Assembly: GCA_003218535.1 (NCBI GenBank)
Contig: QHNV01000046.1
Coordinates: 1 to 32,178, forward strand
Direction of reading: 5' to 3'
From: Verrucomicrobiota bacterium
GTDB lineage: Bacteria > Verrucomicrobiota > Verrucomicrobiia > Chthoniobacterales > UBA10450
Length of the DNA: 32,178 nt
The translations under genes and the position numbers were made by a program. Shown piece by piece: positions 1-8,046 of the stretch. Positions within the stretch are counted from its first letter, which is position 1, and each line of letters opens with the position of its first letter. The notes below the pieces were generated by a model. The model was not told the origin of the DNA and did no database searches. It saw only the letters and a list, made by a program, of their open reading frames with translations.

Positions 1-179
1 CCATCGCCGGTCTCCGCATCCAAGTCGGCGGCAAAATCTGGAGGCAGCCGCAGCGCGACGTTGCCATCCCCCGTGCGCAGATTCCAACCGGACGTGCTCT
101 TCGATCCAGCTTCCGCTTCGGCGTCAATGTTGCCGTCGCCAGTATGTAGAGTCAACGTGTCAAATCGCCCACTCGTGCT
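1..179 (-). pseudogene. DUF4097-like beta-repeat protein fragment, cut by window edge
   Basis: Read on the minus strand, this stretch encodes a run with HTGDGNIDAEAEAGSK, then NLRTGDGNVALRLP, then DLDAETGDG. These repeated TGDGxI/V strands are typical of DUF4097 adhesin-like right-handed beta-repeat proteins. The reading frame is closed upstream by a TAA at 180-182 and has no good start codon. The frame also overlaps the 3' end of the neighbouring membrane protein gene in another frame. The amino-terminal part normally found in this family is therefore missing. The gene looks 5'-truncated, possibly by a deletion that joined two genes, or frameshifted. The downstream part lies outside the window. 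Confidence 0.6.
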
Positions 180-469
180 TTATCCGAGCTATAACCCGCA
201 TCCCCGCGAATGGAGCGCAGCCGGGCGCGGCTTCCCCATTCCGATTCCGGCCGATGAATCTGGCCGACTGTGATTTTCACCAGCCATGGCGCAGCAGCCA
301 GCGCACCGATCGCGACCAGAGCGATCGCTGCTGCCTGGCGAACCGGAGGCTTGATTTTGTCGGCCATCAATATTCCCAAGCCGACGCCAATGGCGGCGCG
401 CGTCAGAAAAAGCAACGGATCAACTGGAAGTTGTTCAGCACTTTTTGAAATGGATATCGGAAGAGACAT
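152..469 (-). CDS. small membrane protein of unknown function
   Basis: The 105-residue product has two hydrophobic segments (about residues 20-35 and 45-67), joined by a short charged loop, and a polar Arg-rich tail. The ATG at 469 follows an AAGG-type ribosome site. I do not recognise a named family. The tail (RLRSIRGDAGYSS) looks like the end of a compact inner-membrane protein. Its last residues, before the stop at 152-154, run into DNA that encodes a DUF4097-like protein in another frame, so the native C-terminus may have been replaced. No function can be assigned. Confidence 0.5.
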   Translation of the reverse strand: MSLPISISKSAEQLPVDPLLFLTRAAIGVGLGILMADKIKPPVRQAAAIALVAIGALAAAPWLVKITVGQIHRPESEWGSRARLRSIRGDAGYSSDKARVGDLTR

Positions 470-487
470 CGCCTACCTTATACTTCT

Positions 488-588
488 CGTTTCAAAAAAA
501 GCGAAACGGATTTTTTGGTCCACAGATGAACGTAGATTCTCAGAGAGTCCTGAATCCAAAATCCGTTTCTGATTCTATTCCATCTGTG
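488..588. repeat. interlaced inverted repeats upstream of manC
   Basis: A 12-base arm GAAACGGATTTT at 503-514 is exactly complementary to AAAATCCGTTTC at 558-569. A second pair, CACAGATG at 521-528 and CATCTGTG at 581-588, is interlaced with the first (order A1-B1-A2-B2). CGTTTC at 488-493 can also pair with GAAACG at 503-508. The element fills the gap between two divergent genes. It resembles the intergenic repeats rich in CACAGATG/CATCTGTG words seen in related genomes. That resemblance is recalled, not searched. Confidence 0.5.
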
Positions 589-616
589 CGAACCCGTGGC
601 TTAACTCCTTAGGATC

Positions 617-1693
617 GTGACGCCCAATCCGATCTACGCGCTGATTCTCGCTGGCGGGAGCGGTGAGCGTTTCTGGCCGCTGAGCCGGCGGGCCCGGCCT
701 AAACAACTGCTTCGACTGGTTTCTGACAAAACTCTTTTGGAGGAAACGGTCGCGCGTCTTGAGGGCCTTGTGGCGCGCGAACGTATTCTCATCCTGACAA
801 ACGCGGAACAAGAAGCCGCCGTGCGCGAATTGCTCACGGATCTGCCGAAGGAAAATATTGTGGCTGAACCGGCGAAACGCGATACCGCAGCTGCGGTTGC
901 ACTCGGCACCGGTTGGGTGGCAGGTCGTGATCATGCGGCCACGATGATCGTGCTTCCGGCAGATCACGTCATCACAAACCACGCGGCCTTTCAGGAAACG
1001 CTGATGTTAGCTGCTGGAGCAGCCGAGGAGACCGGCGAACTTGTAACGATTGGCATTAAACCGACATGGGCGTGCCCTGGTTTTGGCTACATCGAACATG
1101 GTGAGCCGATTCATCTGCGGAAGCACAACGAGTACAATGCAATCCATCGAGTGCTGCGTTTTCGCGAGAAACCTAATCCCGATCTTGCCGAATCGTTTTT
1201 ACGAAAGGGAAATTTCCGCTGGAACGCGGGTATGTTTGTGTGGTGTGTGCCCACAGTACTCGGGGAATTCAATCGCCATGCGCCAGCGCTGGCCGATTTC
1301 GTTTCCCAACTTTGCGCGCCGGGAAATTTCGAGAAGGCTTTGAACGAGCGTTTCAGTAAACTGCCGCAGATTTCATTCGATTACGCGATCATGGAAAAAG
1401 CCGACCGGGTCCTTGTAGTCGAGGCCACTTTCGACTGGGACGACATCGGGAGTTGGGGAGCAGTGGCGAGGTATTTTCAGAGCGATGCAGAAGGAAACGC
1501 TGCAAACTGTGCCATCACCGCACTCGATTCCTCCAATAACATCATTTTCGATAAGGGCGGTTCCTCGATCGCGCTGCTTGGAGTTCACAACCTCATTGTA
1601 GTGCGAACTGGCGACGCAGTTTTGGTTTGTCATCGTCGCCAGGCGGAAAAGATCAAAGACTTGATCGGGAAACTTCCGCCGGAACTGCAATGA
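617..1693 (+). CDS. manC: mannose-1-phosphate guanylyltransferase (GDP-mannose pyrophosphorylase)
   Basis: The enzyme makes GDP-mannose from mannose-1-phosphate and GTP in the cytoplasm, supplying mannose and fucose-type sugars for exopolysaccharide, O-antigen or glycan synthesis. The nucleotidyltransferase signature LAGGSGERFWPLSR is at residues 11-24, followed by PKQ at 28-30. Later motifs include FREKP and a DWDDIGSW segment typical of this family. At 358 residues it is the monofunctional form, without the C-terminal phosphomannose isomerase domain of the roughly 470-residue enzymes. The start is a GTG at 617 preceded by AGGA at 611-614. Its TGA overlaps the ATG of ruvX, so the two are probably co-transcribed. 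Confidence 0.9.
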   Translation: MTPNPIYALILAGGSGERFWPLSRRARPKQLLRLVSDKTLLEETVARLEGLVARERILILTNAEQEAAVRELLTDLPKENIVAEPAKRDTAAAVALGTGWVAGRDHAATMIVLPADHVITNHAAFQETLMLAAGAAEETGELVTIGIKPTWACPGFGYIEHGEPIHLRKHNEYNAIHRVLRFREKPNPDLAESFLRKGNFRWNAGMFVWCVPTVLGEFNRHAPALADFVSQLCAPGNFEKALNERFSKLPQISFDYAIMEKADRVLVVEATFDWDDIGSWGAVARYFQSDAEGNAANCAITALDSSNNIIFDKGGSSIALLGVHNLIVVRTGDAVLVCHRRQAEKIKDLIGKLPPELQ

Positions 1694-2145
1694 ATAAGGC
1701 AAAACATCCGATTCTCGCCCTGGATTTTGGGCGGGTCCGCATCGGAGCAGCCATCTCTGATGACTTGCAACTGCTCGCGCACCCGCTTGAGACCATCCCG
1801 GCGGACAAGCAAACGACATCGCGCGTCGCGGAAATTGTGCGCGAAAAGGAGGTCGATCACGTGGTGGTTGGAATTCCCAGGCAGATGAGCGGCGGCATCG
1901 GCGTTGCTGCAAACGACGTCCTGCGGTTTGTAGAAAAGTTACGTGCGCTTCTCCCCTGCCCGGTCGTCACGTGGGACGAACGTTTGAGTACTGCCGCGGC
2001 AGAACGGGCTTTGCGTGATGCCGGTAAGAAAACGCGCCAGACACGTGGTTATGTCGATCAAGTCGCGGCGCAGATCATTTTGCAGGGATATCTAGATCGG
2101 CTTCAAAACGCGGCGCATAGCGAAGAGAAAGCATGCCGAACCTAA
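1690..2145 (+). CDS. ruvX: RuvX/YqgF family Holliday junction resolvase-like nuclease
   Basis: This RNase H-fold protein has been linked to pre-16S rRNA processing and to Holliday junction resolution. Visible motifs are the first catalytic strand LALDFGRVRIGAAISDD, the VVGIP strand, and TWDERLSTAAAE with the second acidic residue, followed by YVDQVAAQIILQ. The ATG at 1690 gives 151 residues, the usual size, and overlaps the manC stop in ATGA. An upstream in-frame GTG at 1627 would add a tail made only of manC sequence and is unlikely. Pairing with manC is probably translational coupling rather than shared function. Confidence 0.9.
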   Translation: MNKAKHPILALDFGRVRIGAAISDDLQLLAHPLETIPADKQTTSRVAEIVREKEVDHVVVGIPRQMSGGIGVAANDVLRFVEKLRALLPCPVVTWDERLSTAAAERALRDAGKKTRQTRGYVDQVAAQIILQGYLDRLQNAAHSEEKACRT

Positions 2146-2162
2146 TATCGGACGTTTAGGCG

Positions 2163-2809
2163 CTAACAATTTGCGATTTGATCCACGAGATGCGGCAAAG
2201 CGATCGCGGCGGGCTCGCGGAGTAGTTGCGTCGCAAATGTTGAGAGTGGCGTTTCTTCAGGATTGACTTCAATGAGCTGGCCGCCACCAGTGCTGGCGCG
2301 TAGTGCCCAATCGACGATGTATCCAAACGTCGCCGTTGTGCCGATGACGATCGTGTAATCGCACCGATCATGGGCAAAGAACTTTTCGACGATATCGATC
2401 TTATGCGCATCGAGTTGTTCGCCAAACCAAACGACGCCGGGTCGCATGAGCGCATCGCATTCAGGACATCGTGGAACGTCAACATCATTGTCTGAGGTAG
2501 GGGCGATTGACCTCAATCGCGCGCTTTGGAGAGCTGCGCGACTGCCGGGTGGTTCAGGTGAACCACCCCTATCTTCATCTGAGAAATCGCACCGCGAGCA
2601 GCGCGTTGTAAAAATATCTCCGTGAATTTGCACCATCTTTCGCGATACCACTCCCACACTAGTTTCGGATCGCGTGCGAATGCTTCCGGTGTTGCTAGCT
2701 TTGCCGGATCGCGATTCCGCCAGTAACCGTCCTTGCCGCGAAAGGTTGGGATCCCGCTTTCAGCTGATACGCCCGCGCCGGTGATTACAAGAATACGCCT
2801 ATCATGCAT
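2163..2809 (-). pseudogene. disrupted Sir2-family NAD-dependent protein deacylase (sirtuin)
   Basis: The first half reads [15 protein letters not shown], the NAD-binding signature, and continues to WEWYRERW. The rest lies in another frame: [19 protein letters not shown], then RPGVVWFGE and a normal sirtuin end. Between them the family normally has about 45-50 residues including the TQNxDxLH catalytic segment; these are absent. The frame changes where both reading frames share the 10-mer at 2636-2645, which fits a deletion between short direct repeats. A palindromic element also sits between the two zinc Cys pairs. The catalytic His (in IHGD) and the four Cys remain, but no full-length enzyme can be made. 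Confidence 0.85.
2498..2571. repeat. paired palindromic element inside the sirtuin pseudogene
   Basis: The element is bounded by TAGGGG (2498-2503) and CCCCTA (2566-2571). It contains two perfect palindromes: GCGATTGA/TCAATCGC at 2503-2510 and 2513-2520, and GGGTGGTTCA/TGAACCACCC at 2547-2556 and 2559-2568, each with a two-base centre. It lies between the CxxC pairs of the sirtuin reading frame, where family members usually have a short loop, and adds about 25 codons without a stop in that frame. The TAGGGG flank plus variable stem matches the repeats at 27431-27482. Confidence 0.65.
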
Positions 2810-2906
2810 CTCTGTAGATCTGCACCGCTTCTGAAGAATATCGAAAATTAGTAGAGGCCAGAAAAAGATCGCTTCGTTACCGGCGCCAGTCTATCAATCA
2901 ATTCCT

Positions 2907-3350
2907 ATGCAAAAAGGAATCTTCGTTCTAGTCGTCCTGACTCTATGCACCTCATCTACTTTTGTTCTTGCGGCCGCTGACACTCCAGAAACGCGGCGCC
3001 ATGAAGCCGAACGTTATCTCCAAGCTACTCCCCCGAAAGCATTGTTCGAGGACATAGCTGATAAGATGGCTGCGAACCTTCCGCCGGATCAACGCGAGCA
3101 ATTCAAGCGAATGATGACTTCTGAACTCGACATTGCTGCACTGACCAAAGCGATGACCGATGCGATGATCAAACACTTCACCACTGAGGAATTGAAAGCG
3201 TTGGCTGATTTTTATGGCTCGGCTGTGGGGAAATCGGCGATGCAAAAGTTCGGCGCGTATATGGCCGATATCATGCCGACGATGCAGGCGGAGATTATGA
3301 AAGCGCAGGCAAAGCTGAACCAATCACTCCCGAACCAATCGCCGCGTTAA
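2907..3350 (+). CDS. secreted DUF2059-family protein
   Basis: The 147-residue product begins with a clear signal peptide (about residues 1-23, ending FVLAAADT). The mature part is helical and contains the DUF2059 pattern, with FTTEELKALADFYGSAVGKSAMQKF at its core (residues about 90-114). The protein is expected to be periplasmic. The family has no established biochemical role. The gene is transcribed away from the sirtuin pseudogene and stands alone. The ATG at 2907 has no strong ribosome site, but it gives the complete signal peptide. Confidence 0.75.
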   Translation: MQKGIFVLVVLTLCTSSTFVLAAADTPETRRHEAERYLQATPPKALFEDIADKMAANLPPDQREQFKRMMTSELDIAALTKAMTDAMIKHFTTEELKALADFYGSAVGKSAMQKFGAYMADIMPTMQAEIMKAQAKLNQSLPNQSPR

Positions 3351-3425
3351 GATAGAGAAACTGTGTATTGAAGGTGGAATGCCGTTCTCTAAACGCGTCG
3401 TTAGGATGAATTCAGTCGTCGGCGA

Positions 3426-3513
3426 GGTGGATCGACCGCTCCACGGGCGATGGCAAACAAAATGCAGCTTCGCCGCGTAATTAACCATCGAGCAAGGGAC
3501 TGCTCGATCCACC
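3426..3513. repeat. inverted pair of GGTGGATCGA palindromic repeats
   Basis: GGTGGATCGA at 3426-3435 is repeated in inverted orientation at 3504-3513. Each copy continues into its own hairpin. The right copy has ATCGAGCA (3487-3494) and TGCTCGAT (3501-3508) around a six-base loop. The left copy has the ATCGACC/GGGCGAT equivalent with different arm bases. Both end in CGATGG when read in their own direction. The element fills the gap between two convergent genes and could serve as a bidirectional transcription end, although neither side has a U-run. Confidence 0.6.
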
Positions 3514-3538
3514 ATTGTCGCGCGCTGATTCGCGAAAC

Positions 3539-5317
3539 TTAGTCCCAGCCGATCTGCCGGCCTTTGTTTTGTTCCTCCAGCCAGGTCATGAGCGGCTTGA
3601 AATAATCCATCATTGCGCGGGTCGAGATATCTTCGCCGGTCGCTTCTTTCAGGACTTTGCGCCAATCTTCGGTGCCGCCTTTTTTAAGAATGTTGTTCAA
3701 CCACACGCCAACTTCCTTGTTGTCGGCATAATTACATGACTGCGGCGGCTGATGGAGGATTTTGCGTGCGATGTAATCGTGTAATTGAAACTTAAAAACA
3801 GTTGCGAACGCATAATTATAATAGTAGGCGGGATTATCGTTAATGTGCGTCTTGGTGGCGGCATCGCAGAACTGTTCGCCGTGCGGTGACGGCGGCTCGA
3901 CTCCCTGAAAATCAGAGACATATTTCCACCAGCGCGCATTCCACTCATCGGGCGTCAAATTCCGCGCGTAGATGTCTGCTTCCCAATGCGGCATGGTGCC
4001 GCAAGAAAAATAAATAAACGGAATCGAGCGCGAGAGTGCGTCATCCAGGAGGAAGGCGGTCTTGTCGGCTTTAAAATCAGCCGGCAAAACGCCGCGCGAC
4101 TGCAGATACGGCACCTGACTCGAGGCGAGCGAAATAAGTTCCCCCACCCCTTCATGAAATCCAGGCGCAGCCCCGAGCCGCAGCACATAAGGAACTTCGG
4201 GACGTGTGTAGGCCATGAAATAATGGCCATGACCGAGCTCGTGGTGCGCGGTGAAAAACCAGCGCGCATTCGGCTCGATGCTTTGCAATGAACGAATGTC
4301 GTGCTCCAGATCGATGTGCCAGCAGGAGGCGTGCGTGTTCTTCTTGCGCTTTTCATTAGGCGGCACTGGATACAAATCCGATTTTTGCCAGAAACTTCCT
4401 GGTAACGGCGGGAATCCCAGCCCGGTGTAAAACTGCTCGGCCGTTTTGACGGTCCACTCCGGTTTTCGTCCCTCGAAGTATTTGTCGATATTCGCCGCTT
4501 CAACCAGCCCCGGCCATTCCTGCGCCCACCGATTGCTGATCCAGTGCGCCGGAATCTTTTTCGGCACCGGCTGATGAAATTTTTCTGCGAGCTTGTATTT
4601 CGCCCAGGTGTGCAGTTGCAAATAAAGCGGACGCAACGTTGTCATCCAATCCTCGAGCATCTTTAGCATCTCATCCGTGGTCATGCCGTAAGCTGCGACC
4701 TCCAGCGAAAAGTAGTCGGGATACTTCATCTCTTTTGCGACGCCGTTTCGCAGATCGCGCAGTGTGACGAGATTCTCTTTGAGCGCGGGTCCAATTTCCT
4801 TCGATGCTTCCCAGACCGCTTTGCGTTCAGAAAGATCCGGGCTCTTCTCCAGTTTGTCGTCGATTTGGTTGGCGGTGATTTTCTGGCCGTTGAGTTTGAA
4901 TTCGAACCCGTTCATGATCGACGCTTGTTTTGTTTCTGCGGTAACCCGTTTCGCCACAAGATCGGGATTGGTCATTGGCCCTTCCGCAGCGTTTAAGAGA
5001 AGCTGTTTCAACTGTCGAACGGTCAGCTCACTTAATTCTTTTTCGCGCGTGAGCAGCTCTCGCGCCTCGTTGATGATTGCCGGATTCCCATTAAACGCGG
5101 CGTAGGCTTTACCGGTAGCTTCTGCAGCCGCGTCGTGCTCGGGCGTCACATCGGTAACTGCAGCCCACTGCGCTTCGCTGTTCACCCGGTACAGCGCTTG
5201 ATAACCGGCGTTCGCGAGCGCCAGAAAATGATCCGCACGTTCCTGAACAGGCGACGCGGTAATCAAAGCTAACGGGAACCAAAGAAAGAGTACGGCAAAA
5301 GATTGGAGTCGAAACAT
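3539..5317 (-). CDS. M2-family (ACE-like) zinc dipeptidyl carboxypeptidase, exported
   Basis: The 592-residue protein has an N-terminal signal peptide (residues 1-21) and an all-helical peptidase M2 body. The zinc motif HHELGH at 358-363 supplies His359, Glu360 and His363. GAAPGFHEGVGE at 383-394 supplies the third ligand, Glu389, with spacing close to that of angiotensin-converting enzyme. Family members remove dipeptides from peptide C-termini. In a soil bacterium it would be a periplasmic or extracellular peptide scavenger. A complete single-domain enzyme is encoded. The gene lies 48 bases downstream of the Rieske-flavoprotein gene on the same strand, but no functional link is apparent. 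Confidence 0.9.
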   Translation of the reverse strand: MFRLQSFAVLFLWFPLALITASPVQERADHFLALANAGYQALYRVNSEAQWAAVTDVTPEHDAAAEATGKAYAAFNGNPAIINEARELLTREKELSELTVRQLKQLLLNAAEGPMTNPDLVAKRVTAETKQASIMNGFEFKLNGQKITANQIDDKLEKSPDLSERKAVWEASKEIGPALKENLVTLRDLRNGVAKEMKYPDYFSLEVAAYGMTTDEMLKMLEDWMTTLRPLYLQLHTWAKYKLAEKFHQPVPKKIPAHWISNRWAQEWPGLVEAANIDKYFEGRKPEWTVKTAEQFYTGLGFPPLPGSFWQKSDLYPVPPNEKRKKNTHASCWHIDLEHDIRSLQSIEPNARWFFTAHHELGHGHYFMAYTRPEVPYVLRLGAAPGFHEGVGELISLASSQVPYLQSRGVLPADFKADKTAFLLDDALSRSIPFIYFSCGTMPHWEADIYARNLTPDEWNARWWKYVSDFQGVEPPSPHGEQFCDAATKTHINDNPAYYYNYAFATVFKFQLHDYIARKILHQPPQSCNYADNKEVGVWLNNILKKGGTEDWRKVLKEATGEDISTRAMMDYFKPLMTWLEEQNKGRQIGWD

Positions 5318-5365
5318 TGCCGCAGCCTATCTACGAAAAACCTCAGAAAGCAAGCGCGCTGCTAT

Positions 5366-6895
5366 TCAACGAGCATGGAACTCACCGCCGCGCTCCAGCG
5401 CTACTTCGGCTTTGAGATTCTCAACGTCGCGACCGATGCTGGCAACCGCGGTAGTCTTGTCGCCAGCGCGGAAAATCACCGAGGCGTCTTTCGCTTTCAA
5501 ATGGCCCGACACGCTTGCGCGATCTTCGCGGCCGCCGTGACCGACGTAGTGAATGTGCAGGTCGAAATGGTTGCTCCAAAAAAATGGCGGCGTGGTGAAG
5601 GCCTCGTGCGCGCCGAGAATGTTGCGCGCGGCCGTTTGACCCTGGCGCTGGGCCACGACCCAATGCTCGACGCGAATGCGACCCACGCGCGGGTCGGGCC
5701 AGCACGCGATGTCACCGGCAGCAAAAATTGCGGACACACTTGTTTCTAGAAATTCATTAACTAGAACGCCATTGTCGGTTGCGATCCCCGCCTCCTCAGC
5801 CAGCGTAGTGTTTGGCCGAACGCCGATTCCGACGACAACCAAATCGCAGTCTAAAATCGTTCCGTCATCGAGTTGCACGTGTTGGTTGTCGATGGCTGTC
5901 GGCATTCGACCGAGATGAAATTTCACGCCGTTTGCCTCGTGCGTTTCGCGAACCAGATTTCCCAGCTCGCCGCCTAGCACTTTTTCAAGCGGCAACGACC
6001 CTTTTCCTACGACCGCGACTTCTAGCTTGCGCTCCCGCAACGACCACGCCACTTCCAGCCCGATGAAGCTCGCCCCGATCACCACGGCGCGCGTCGCGTT
6101 TTTCGCTTTATCGATGATGCGACGGCTGTCCACCAGCGTGCGCAAATAACAAACGTGCGGCAAATTGTCTCCCGGAATTGAAAGGCGTACCGGCTCAGCA
6201 CCGGTCGCCAACAACAGCGCGCCATAGCCTAACGGACGTCCGTCCGAGAGTGTCACCTGTTTCGCTTTCGGATCAATCGCTTCGACTACCGTACTTGTAA
6301 ACGTGTCGATCTTTTGCTCGCGATAAAAATCCGGCGGCCGCAGCGGAATCCATTCCTCCGGTGCATTGCCCGCGAGATAGTCTTTGGAAAGATTCGGACG
6401 ATCGTACGGCAAAAATTCATCCGCTCCGATCAACGTGACCGGACCAGCATAACCTTCACGGCGTAACATTTCCGCCGCAGCGCTTCCTGCCGCGCCCGCG
6501 CCAACGATCACCACGCTCGCGGGAGATGATTTTGGTTTTCGCGCCGGTTTCTCGTCGATCTTGCTCGTAACAAAAAGGCGGTCGCCACGTTTTTCGACCT
6601 TATAGCACGCAACGTCATTCAATGCAGGCGCGCCGATCGCTTCCCCCGTGCGCAAATCAAAACGGGCATGGTGCCACGGACAACGCACGGTGCAATCGAG
6701 CATTAAACCTTTTGCCAACGGCCCACCGTAATGGGTGCAAGTTGCGCCGATGGCAAAAAGTTCGTCGCCGCGTCGAGCTACTAGAACAGGTTCGCCAAAC
6801 GCGTGGCCTAACAACATCTCCTCATCAGCCAACTTGTCGATCTCGCAGCCGCTTTGAAAATTCGGGCCCTCAAGCTCGCTCGACGCCTCAGCCAT
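5366..6895 (-). CDS. Rieske [2Fe-2S] domain fused to FAD/NAD(P)-dependent reductase (AIFM3-like)
   Basis: Residues about 15-110 form a Rieske domain with Cys53-x-His55 and Cys72-x2-His75 (CTHYGG and CPWHH). From residue 127 a pyridine-nucleotide disulfide oxidoreductase follows, with the FAD motif VVIVGAGAAGSAAAEML (128-144). A second dinucleotide motif, VVIGASFIGLEVA, is at 271-283, with FAAGDIA near 390. The last 100 residues look like the reductase C-terminal domain of ferredoxin reductases. The order matches AIFM3/AIFL proteins and Rieske-containing ferredoxin reductases. Electrons probably pass from NAD(P)H via FAD to the iron-sulfur centre or an external acceptor. The substrate is unknown, and no oxygenase gene lies nearby. 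Confidence 0.85.
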   Translation of the reverse strand: MAEASSELEGPNFQSGCEIDKLADEEMLLGHAFGEPVLVARRGDELFAIGATCTHYGGPLAKGLMLDCTVRCPWHHARFDLRTGEAIGAPALNDVACYKVEKRGDRLFVTSKIDEKPARKPKSSPASVVIVGAGAAGSAAAEMLRREGYAGPVTLIGADEFLPYDRPNLSKDYLAGNAPEEWIPLRPPDFYREQKIDTFTSTVVEAIDPKAKQVTLSDGRPLGYGALLLATGAEPVRLSIPGDNLPHVCYLRTLVDSRRIIDKAKNATRAVVIGASFIGLEVAWSLRERKLEVAVVGKGSLPLEKVLGGELGNLVRETHEANGVKFHLGRMPTAIDNQHVQLDDGTILDCDLVVVGIGVRPNTTLAEEAGIATDNGVLVNEFLETSVSAIFAAGDIACWPDPRVGRIRVEHWVVAQRQGQTAARNILGAHEAFTTPPFFWSNHFDLHIHYVGHGGREDRASVSGHLKAKDASVIFRAGDKTTAVASIGRDVENLKAEVALERGGEFHAR

Positions 6896-7043
6896 AAAAT
6901 TTCCTCCGTTGCGTCACATGAGAATCGCATCGGAATCACGCAGCGCGTGCGTTCCCATCTACTTTATTCAGATACACATGCAACCGAGGTACATATCGCA
7001 CGCGATTAGTCTGTAAGAACATCCAATCGATAGGAGGAACATC

Positions 7044-7388
7044 ATGTTTGTGGTAGCTGCTGTGTTGTTTGCTTTGGCCGCGCTTGGCGGCATTATTTTA
7101 GCGGCGCTCCATCTCACGACTAAGAGCGCTCCAGTTCCACTGGCGCTGCTTCACGGCCTGTTGGCTGCGGCGGGGCTCGTGCTACTGATCATCGGCGTGA
7201 CGCAAATGGCGTCGGCTGGGCTGCCAGGGATAGCACTGGTGATTTTTATAATCGCCGCGCTGGGTGGGTTTGTGCTGTTTGCGATGCACCTGAAGAGGCG
7301 ACCGCTGCCTGGCGGGCTCATTGTTGTGCACGGACTACTGGCGGTGGCGGCGTTTACCATATTGCTTATCGCGCTGGCGCACAGCTGA
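7044..7388 (+). CDS. small four-helix membrane protein with internal duplication
   Basis: The 114-residue product is almost entirely hydrophobic, with four predicted membrane segments. Residues about 12-50 and 71-110 are two copies of the same two-helix unit. Compare AALGGIILAALHL with AALGGFVLFAMHL, and LLHGLLAAAGLVLLI with VVHGLLAVAAFTILL. Each unit carries one conserved His after its first helix and one HGLLA motif in the second, which might bind haem or metal. A strong ribosome site (AGGAGG, 7032-7037) precedes the ATG. A DUF2231 gene follows after 13 bases, so the pair is probably co-transcribed. Family not recognised. Confidence 0.75.
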   Translation: MFVVAAVLFALAALGGIILAALHLTTKSAPVPLALLHGLLAAAGLVLLIIGVTQMASAGLPGIALVIFIIAALGGFVLFAMHLKRRPLPGGLIVVHGLLAVAAFTILLIALAHS

Positions 7389-7401
7389 CGGGGGATATTG
7401 A

Positions 7402-7911
7402 ATGAAGAAGGGCCTGCGGCTGTTCGGTCATCCGTTGCATCCGATGTGGATCGTCTTCCCGCTGGGGTTGTTCCCAGTTGCGGCGGTCTTTGATATTATC
7501 TACTTGGTCACCCACAGCGGGCACTGGGCTGACATGTCGTACTGGATTATTGCGGCCGGAATCATCGGCTCGCTTATCGCCGCTGTATTTGGCTTCGTAG
7601 ATTGGCTGGCGCTTCCCTCAGGTACACGTGCAGTGTCAGTCGGCATTTTCCACGGTCTGACGAATTTTATTGTGGTTGTGCTTTTCATCGTAAGCTGGCT
7701 TCTGCGACAGCCGAATCCTACCATGCCCGGTTTGCTCCCGATCATTCTTTGTTTCATCGGAGTCGCGCTGGCGTTGTTCGGCGGTTGGCTCGGTGGGGAA
7801 CTGGTTTACCGAATGAGCGCAGGGGTGGACGAAGGAGCGCATCTCGATTCGCCAAATTCTCTCTCTGGTCGACCAGCTTCTGAAAGAGCAAGCGGTACCG
7901 GGTTTGTATAA
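7402..7911 (+). CDS. DUF2231 family membrane protein
   Basis: The N-terminus RLFGHPLHPMWIVFPLGLF is the hallmark of DUF2231, in which a GHPxHP motif starts the first of four membrane helices. The product has 169 residues with four hydrophobic segments and a polar tail. DUF2231 proteins have been noticed beside cytochrome and redox genes and may bind haem, but their role is not established. The gene follows the duplicated-helix membrane protein within 13 bases. Both carry conserved membrane-edge His residues, which suggests a shared redox or envelope task (inference). Confidence 0.85.
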   Translation: MKKGLRLFGHPLHPMWIVFPLGLFPVAAVFDIIYLVTHSGHWADMSYWIIAAGIIGSLIAAVFGFVDWLALPSGTRAVSVGIFHGLTNFIVVVLFIVSWLLRQPNPTMPGLLPIILCFIGVALALFGGWLGGELVYRMSAGVDEGAHLDSPNSLSGRPASERASGTGFV

Positions 7912-8046
7912 AGCATCGTATTGAGGAACTGAACCGTTCAGTCGATTCTTCCGCCTGAGGATGGCCGCAGCCAGTTCGTGTGATCGCTGGTGGCGACCAA
8001 ACCGTCGGGTAAAGCAGTGGTCGGCTAGTTGATAAGCCAAGCGATT

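Noticed and set aside
575-982. A 135-codon frame antisense to manC
   Set aside because: manC has a full set of family motifs on the other strand. The antisense frame has no recognisable domain.
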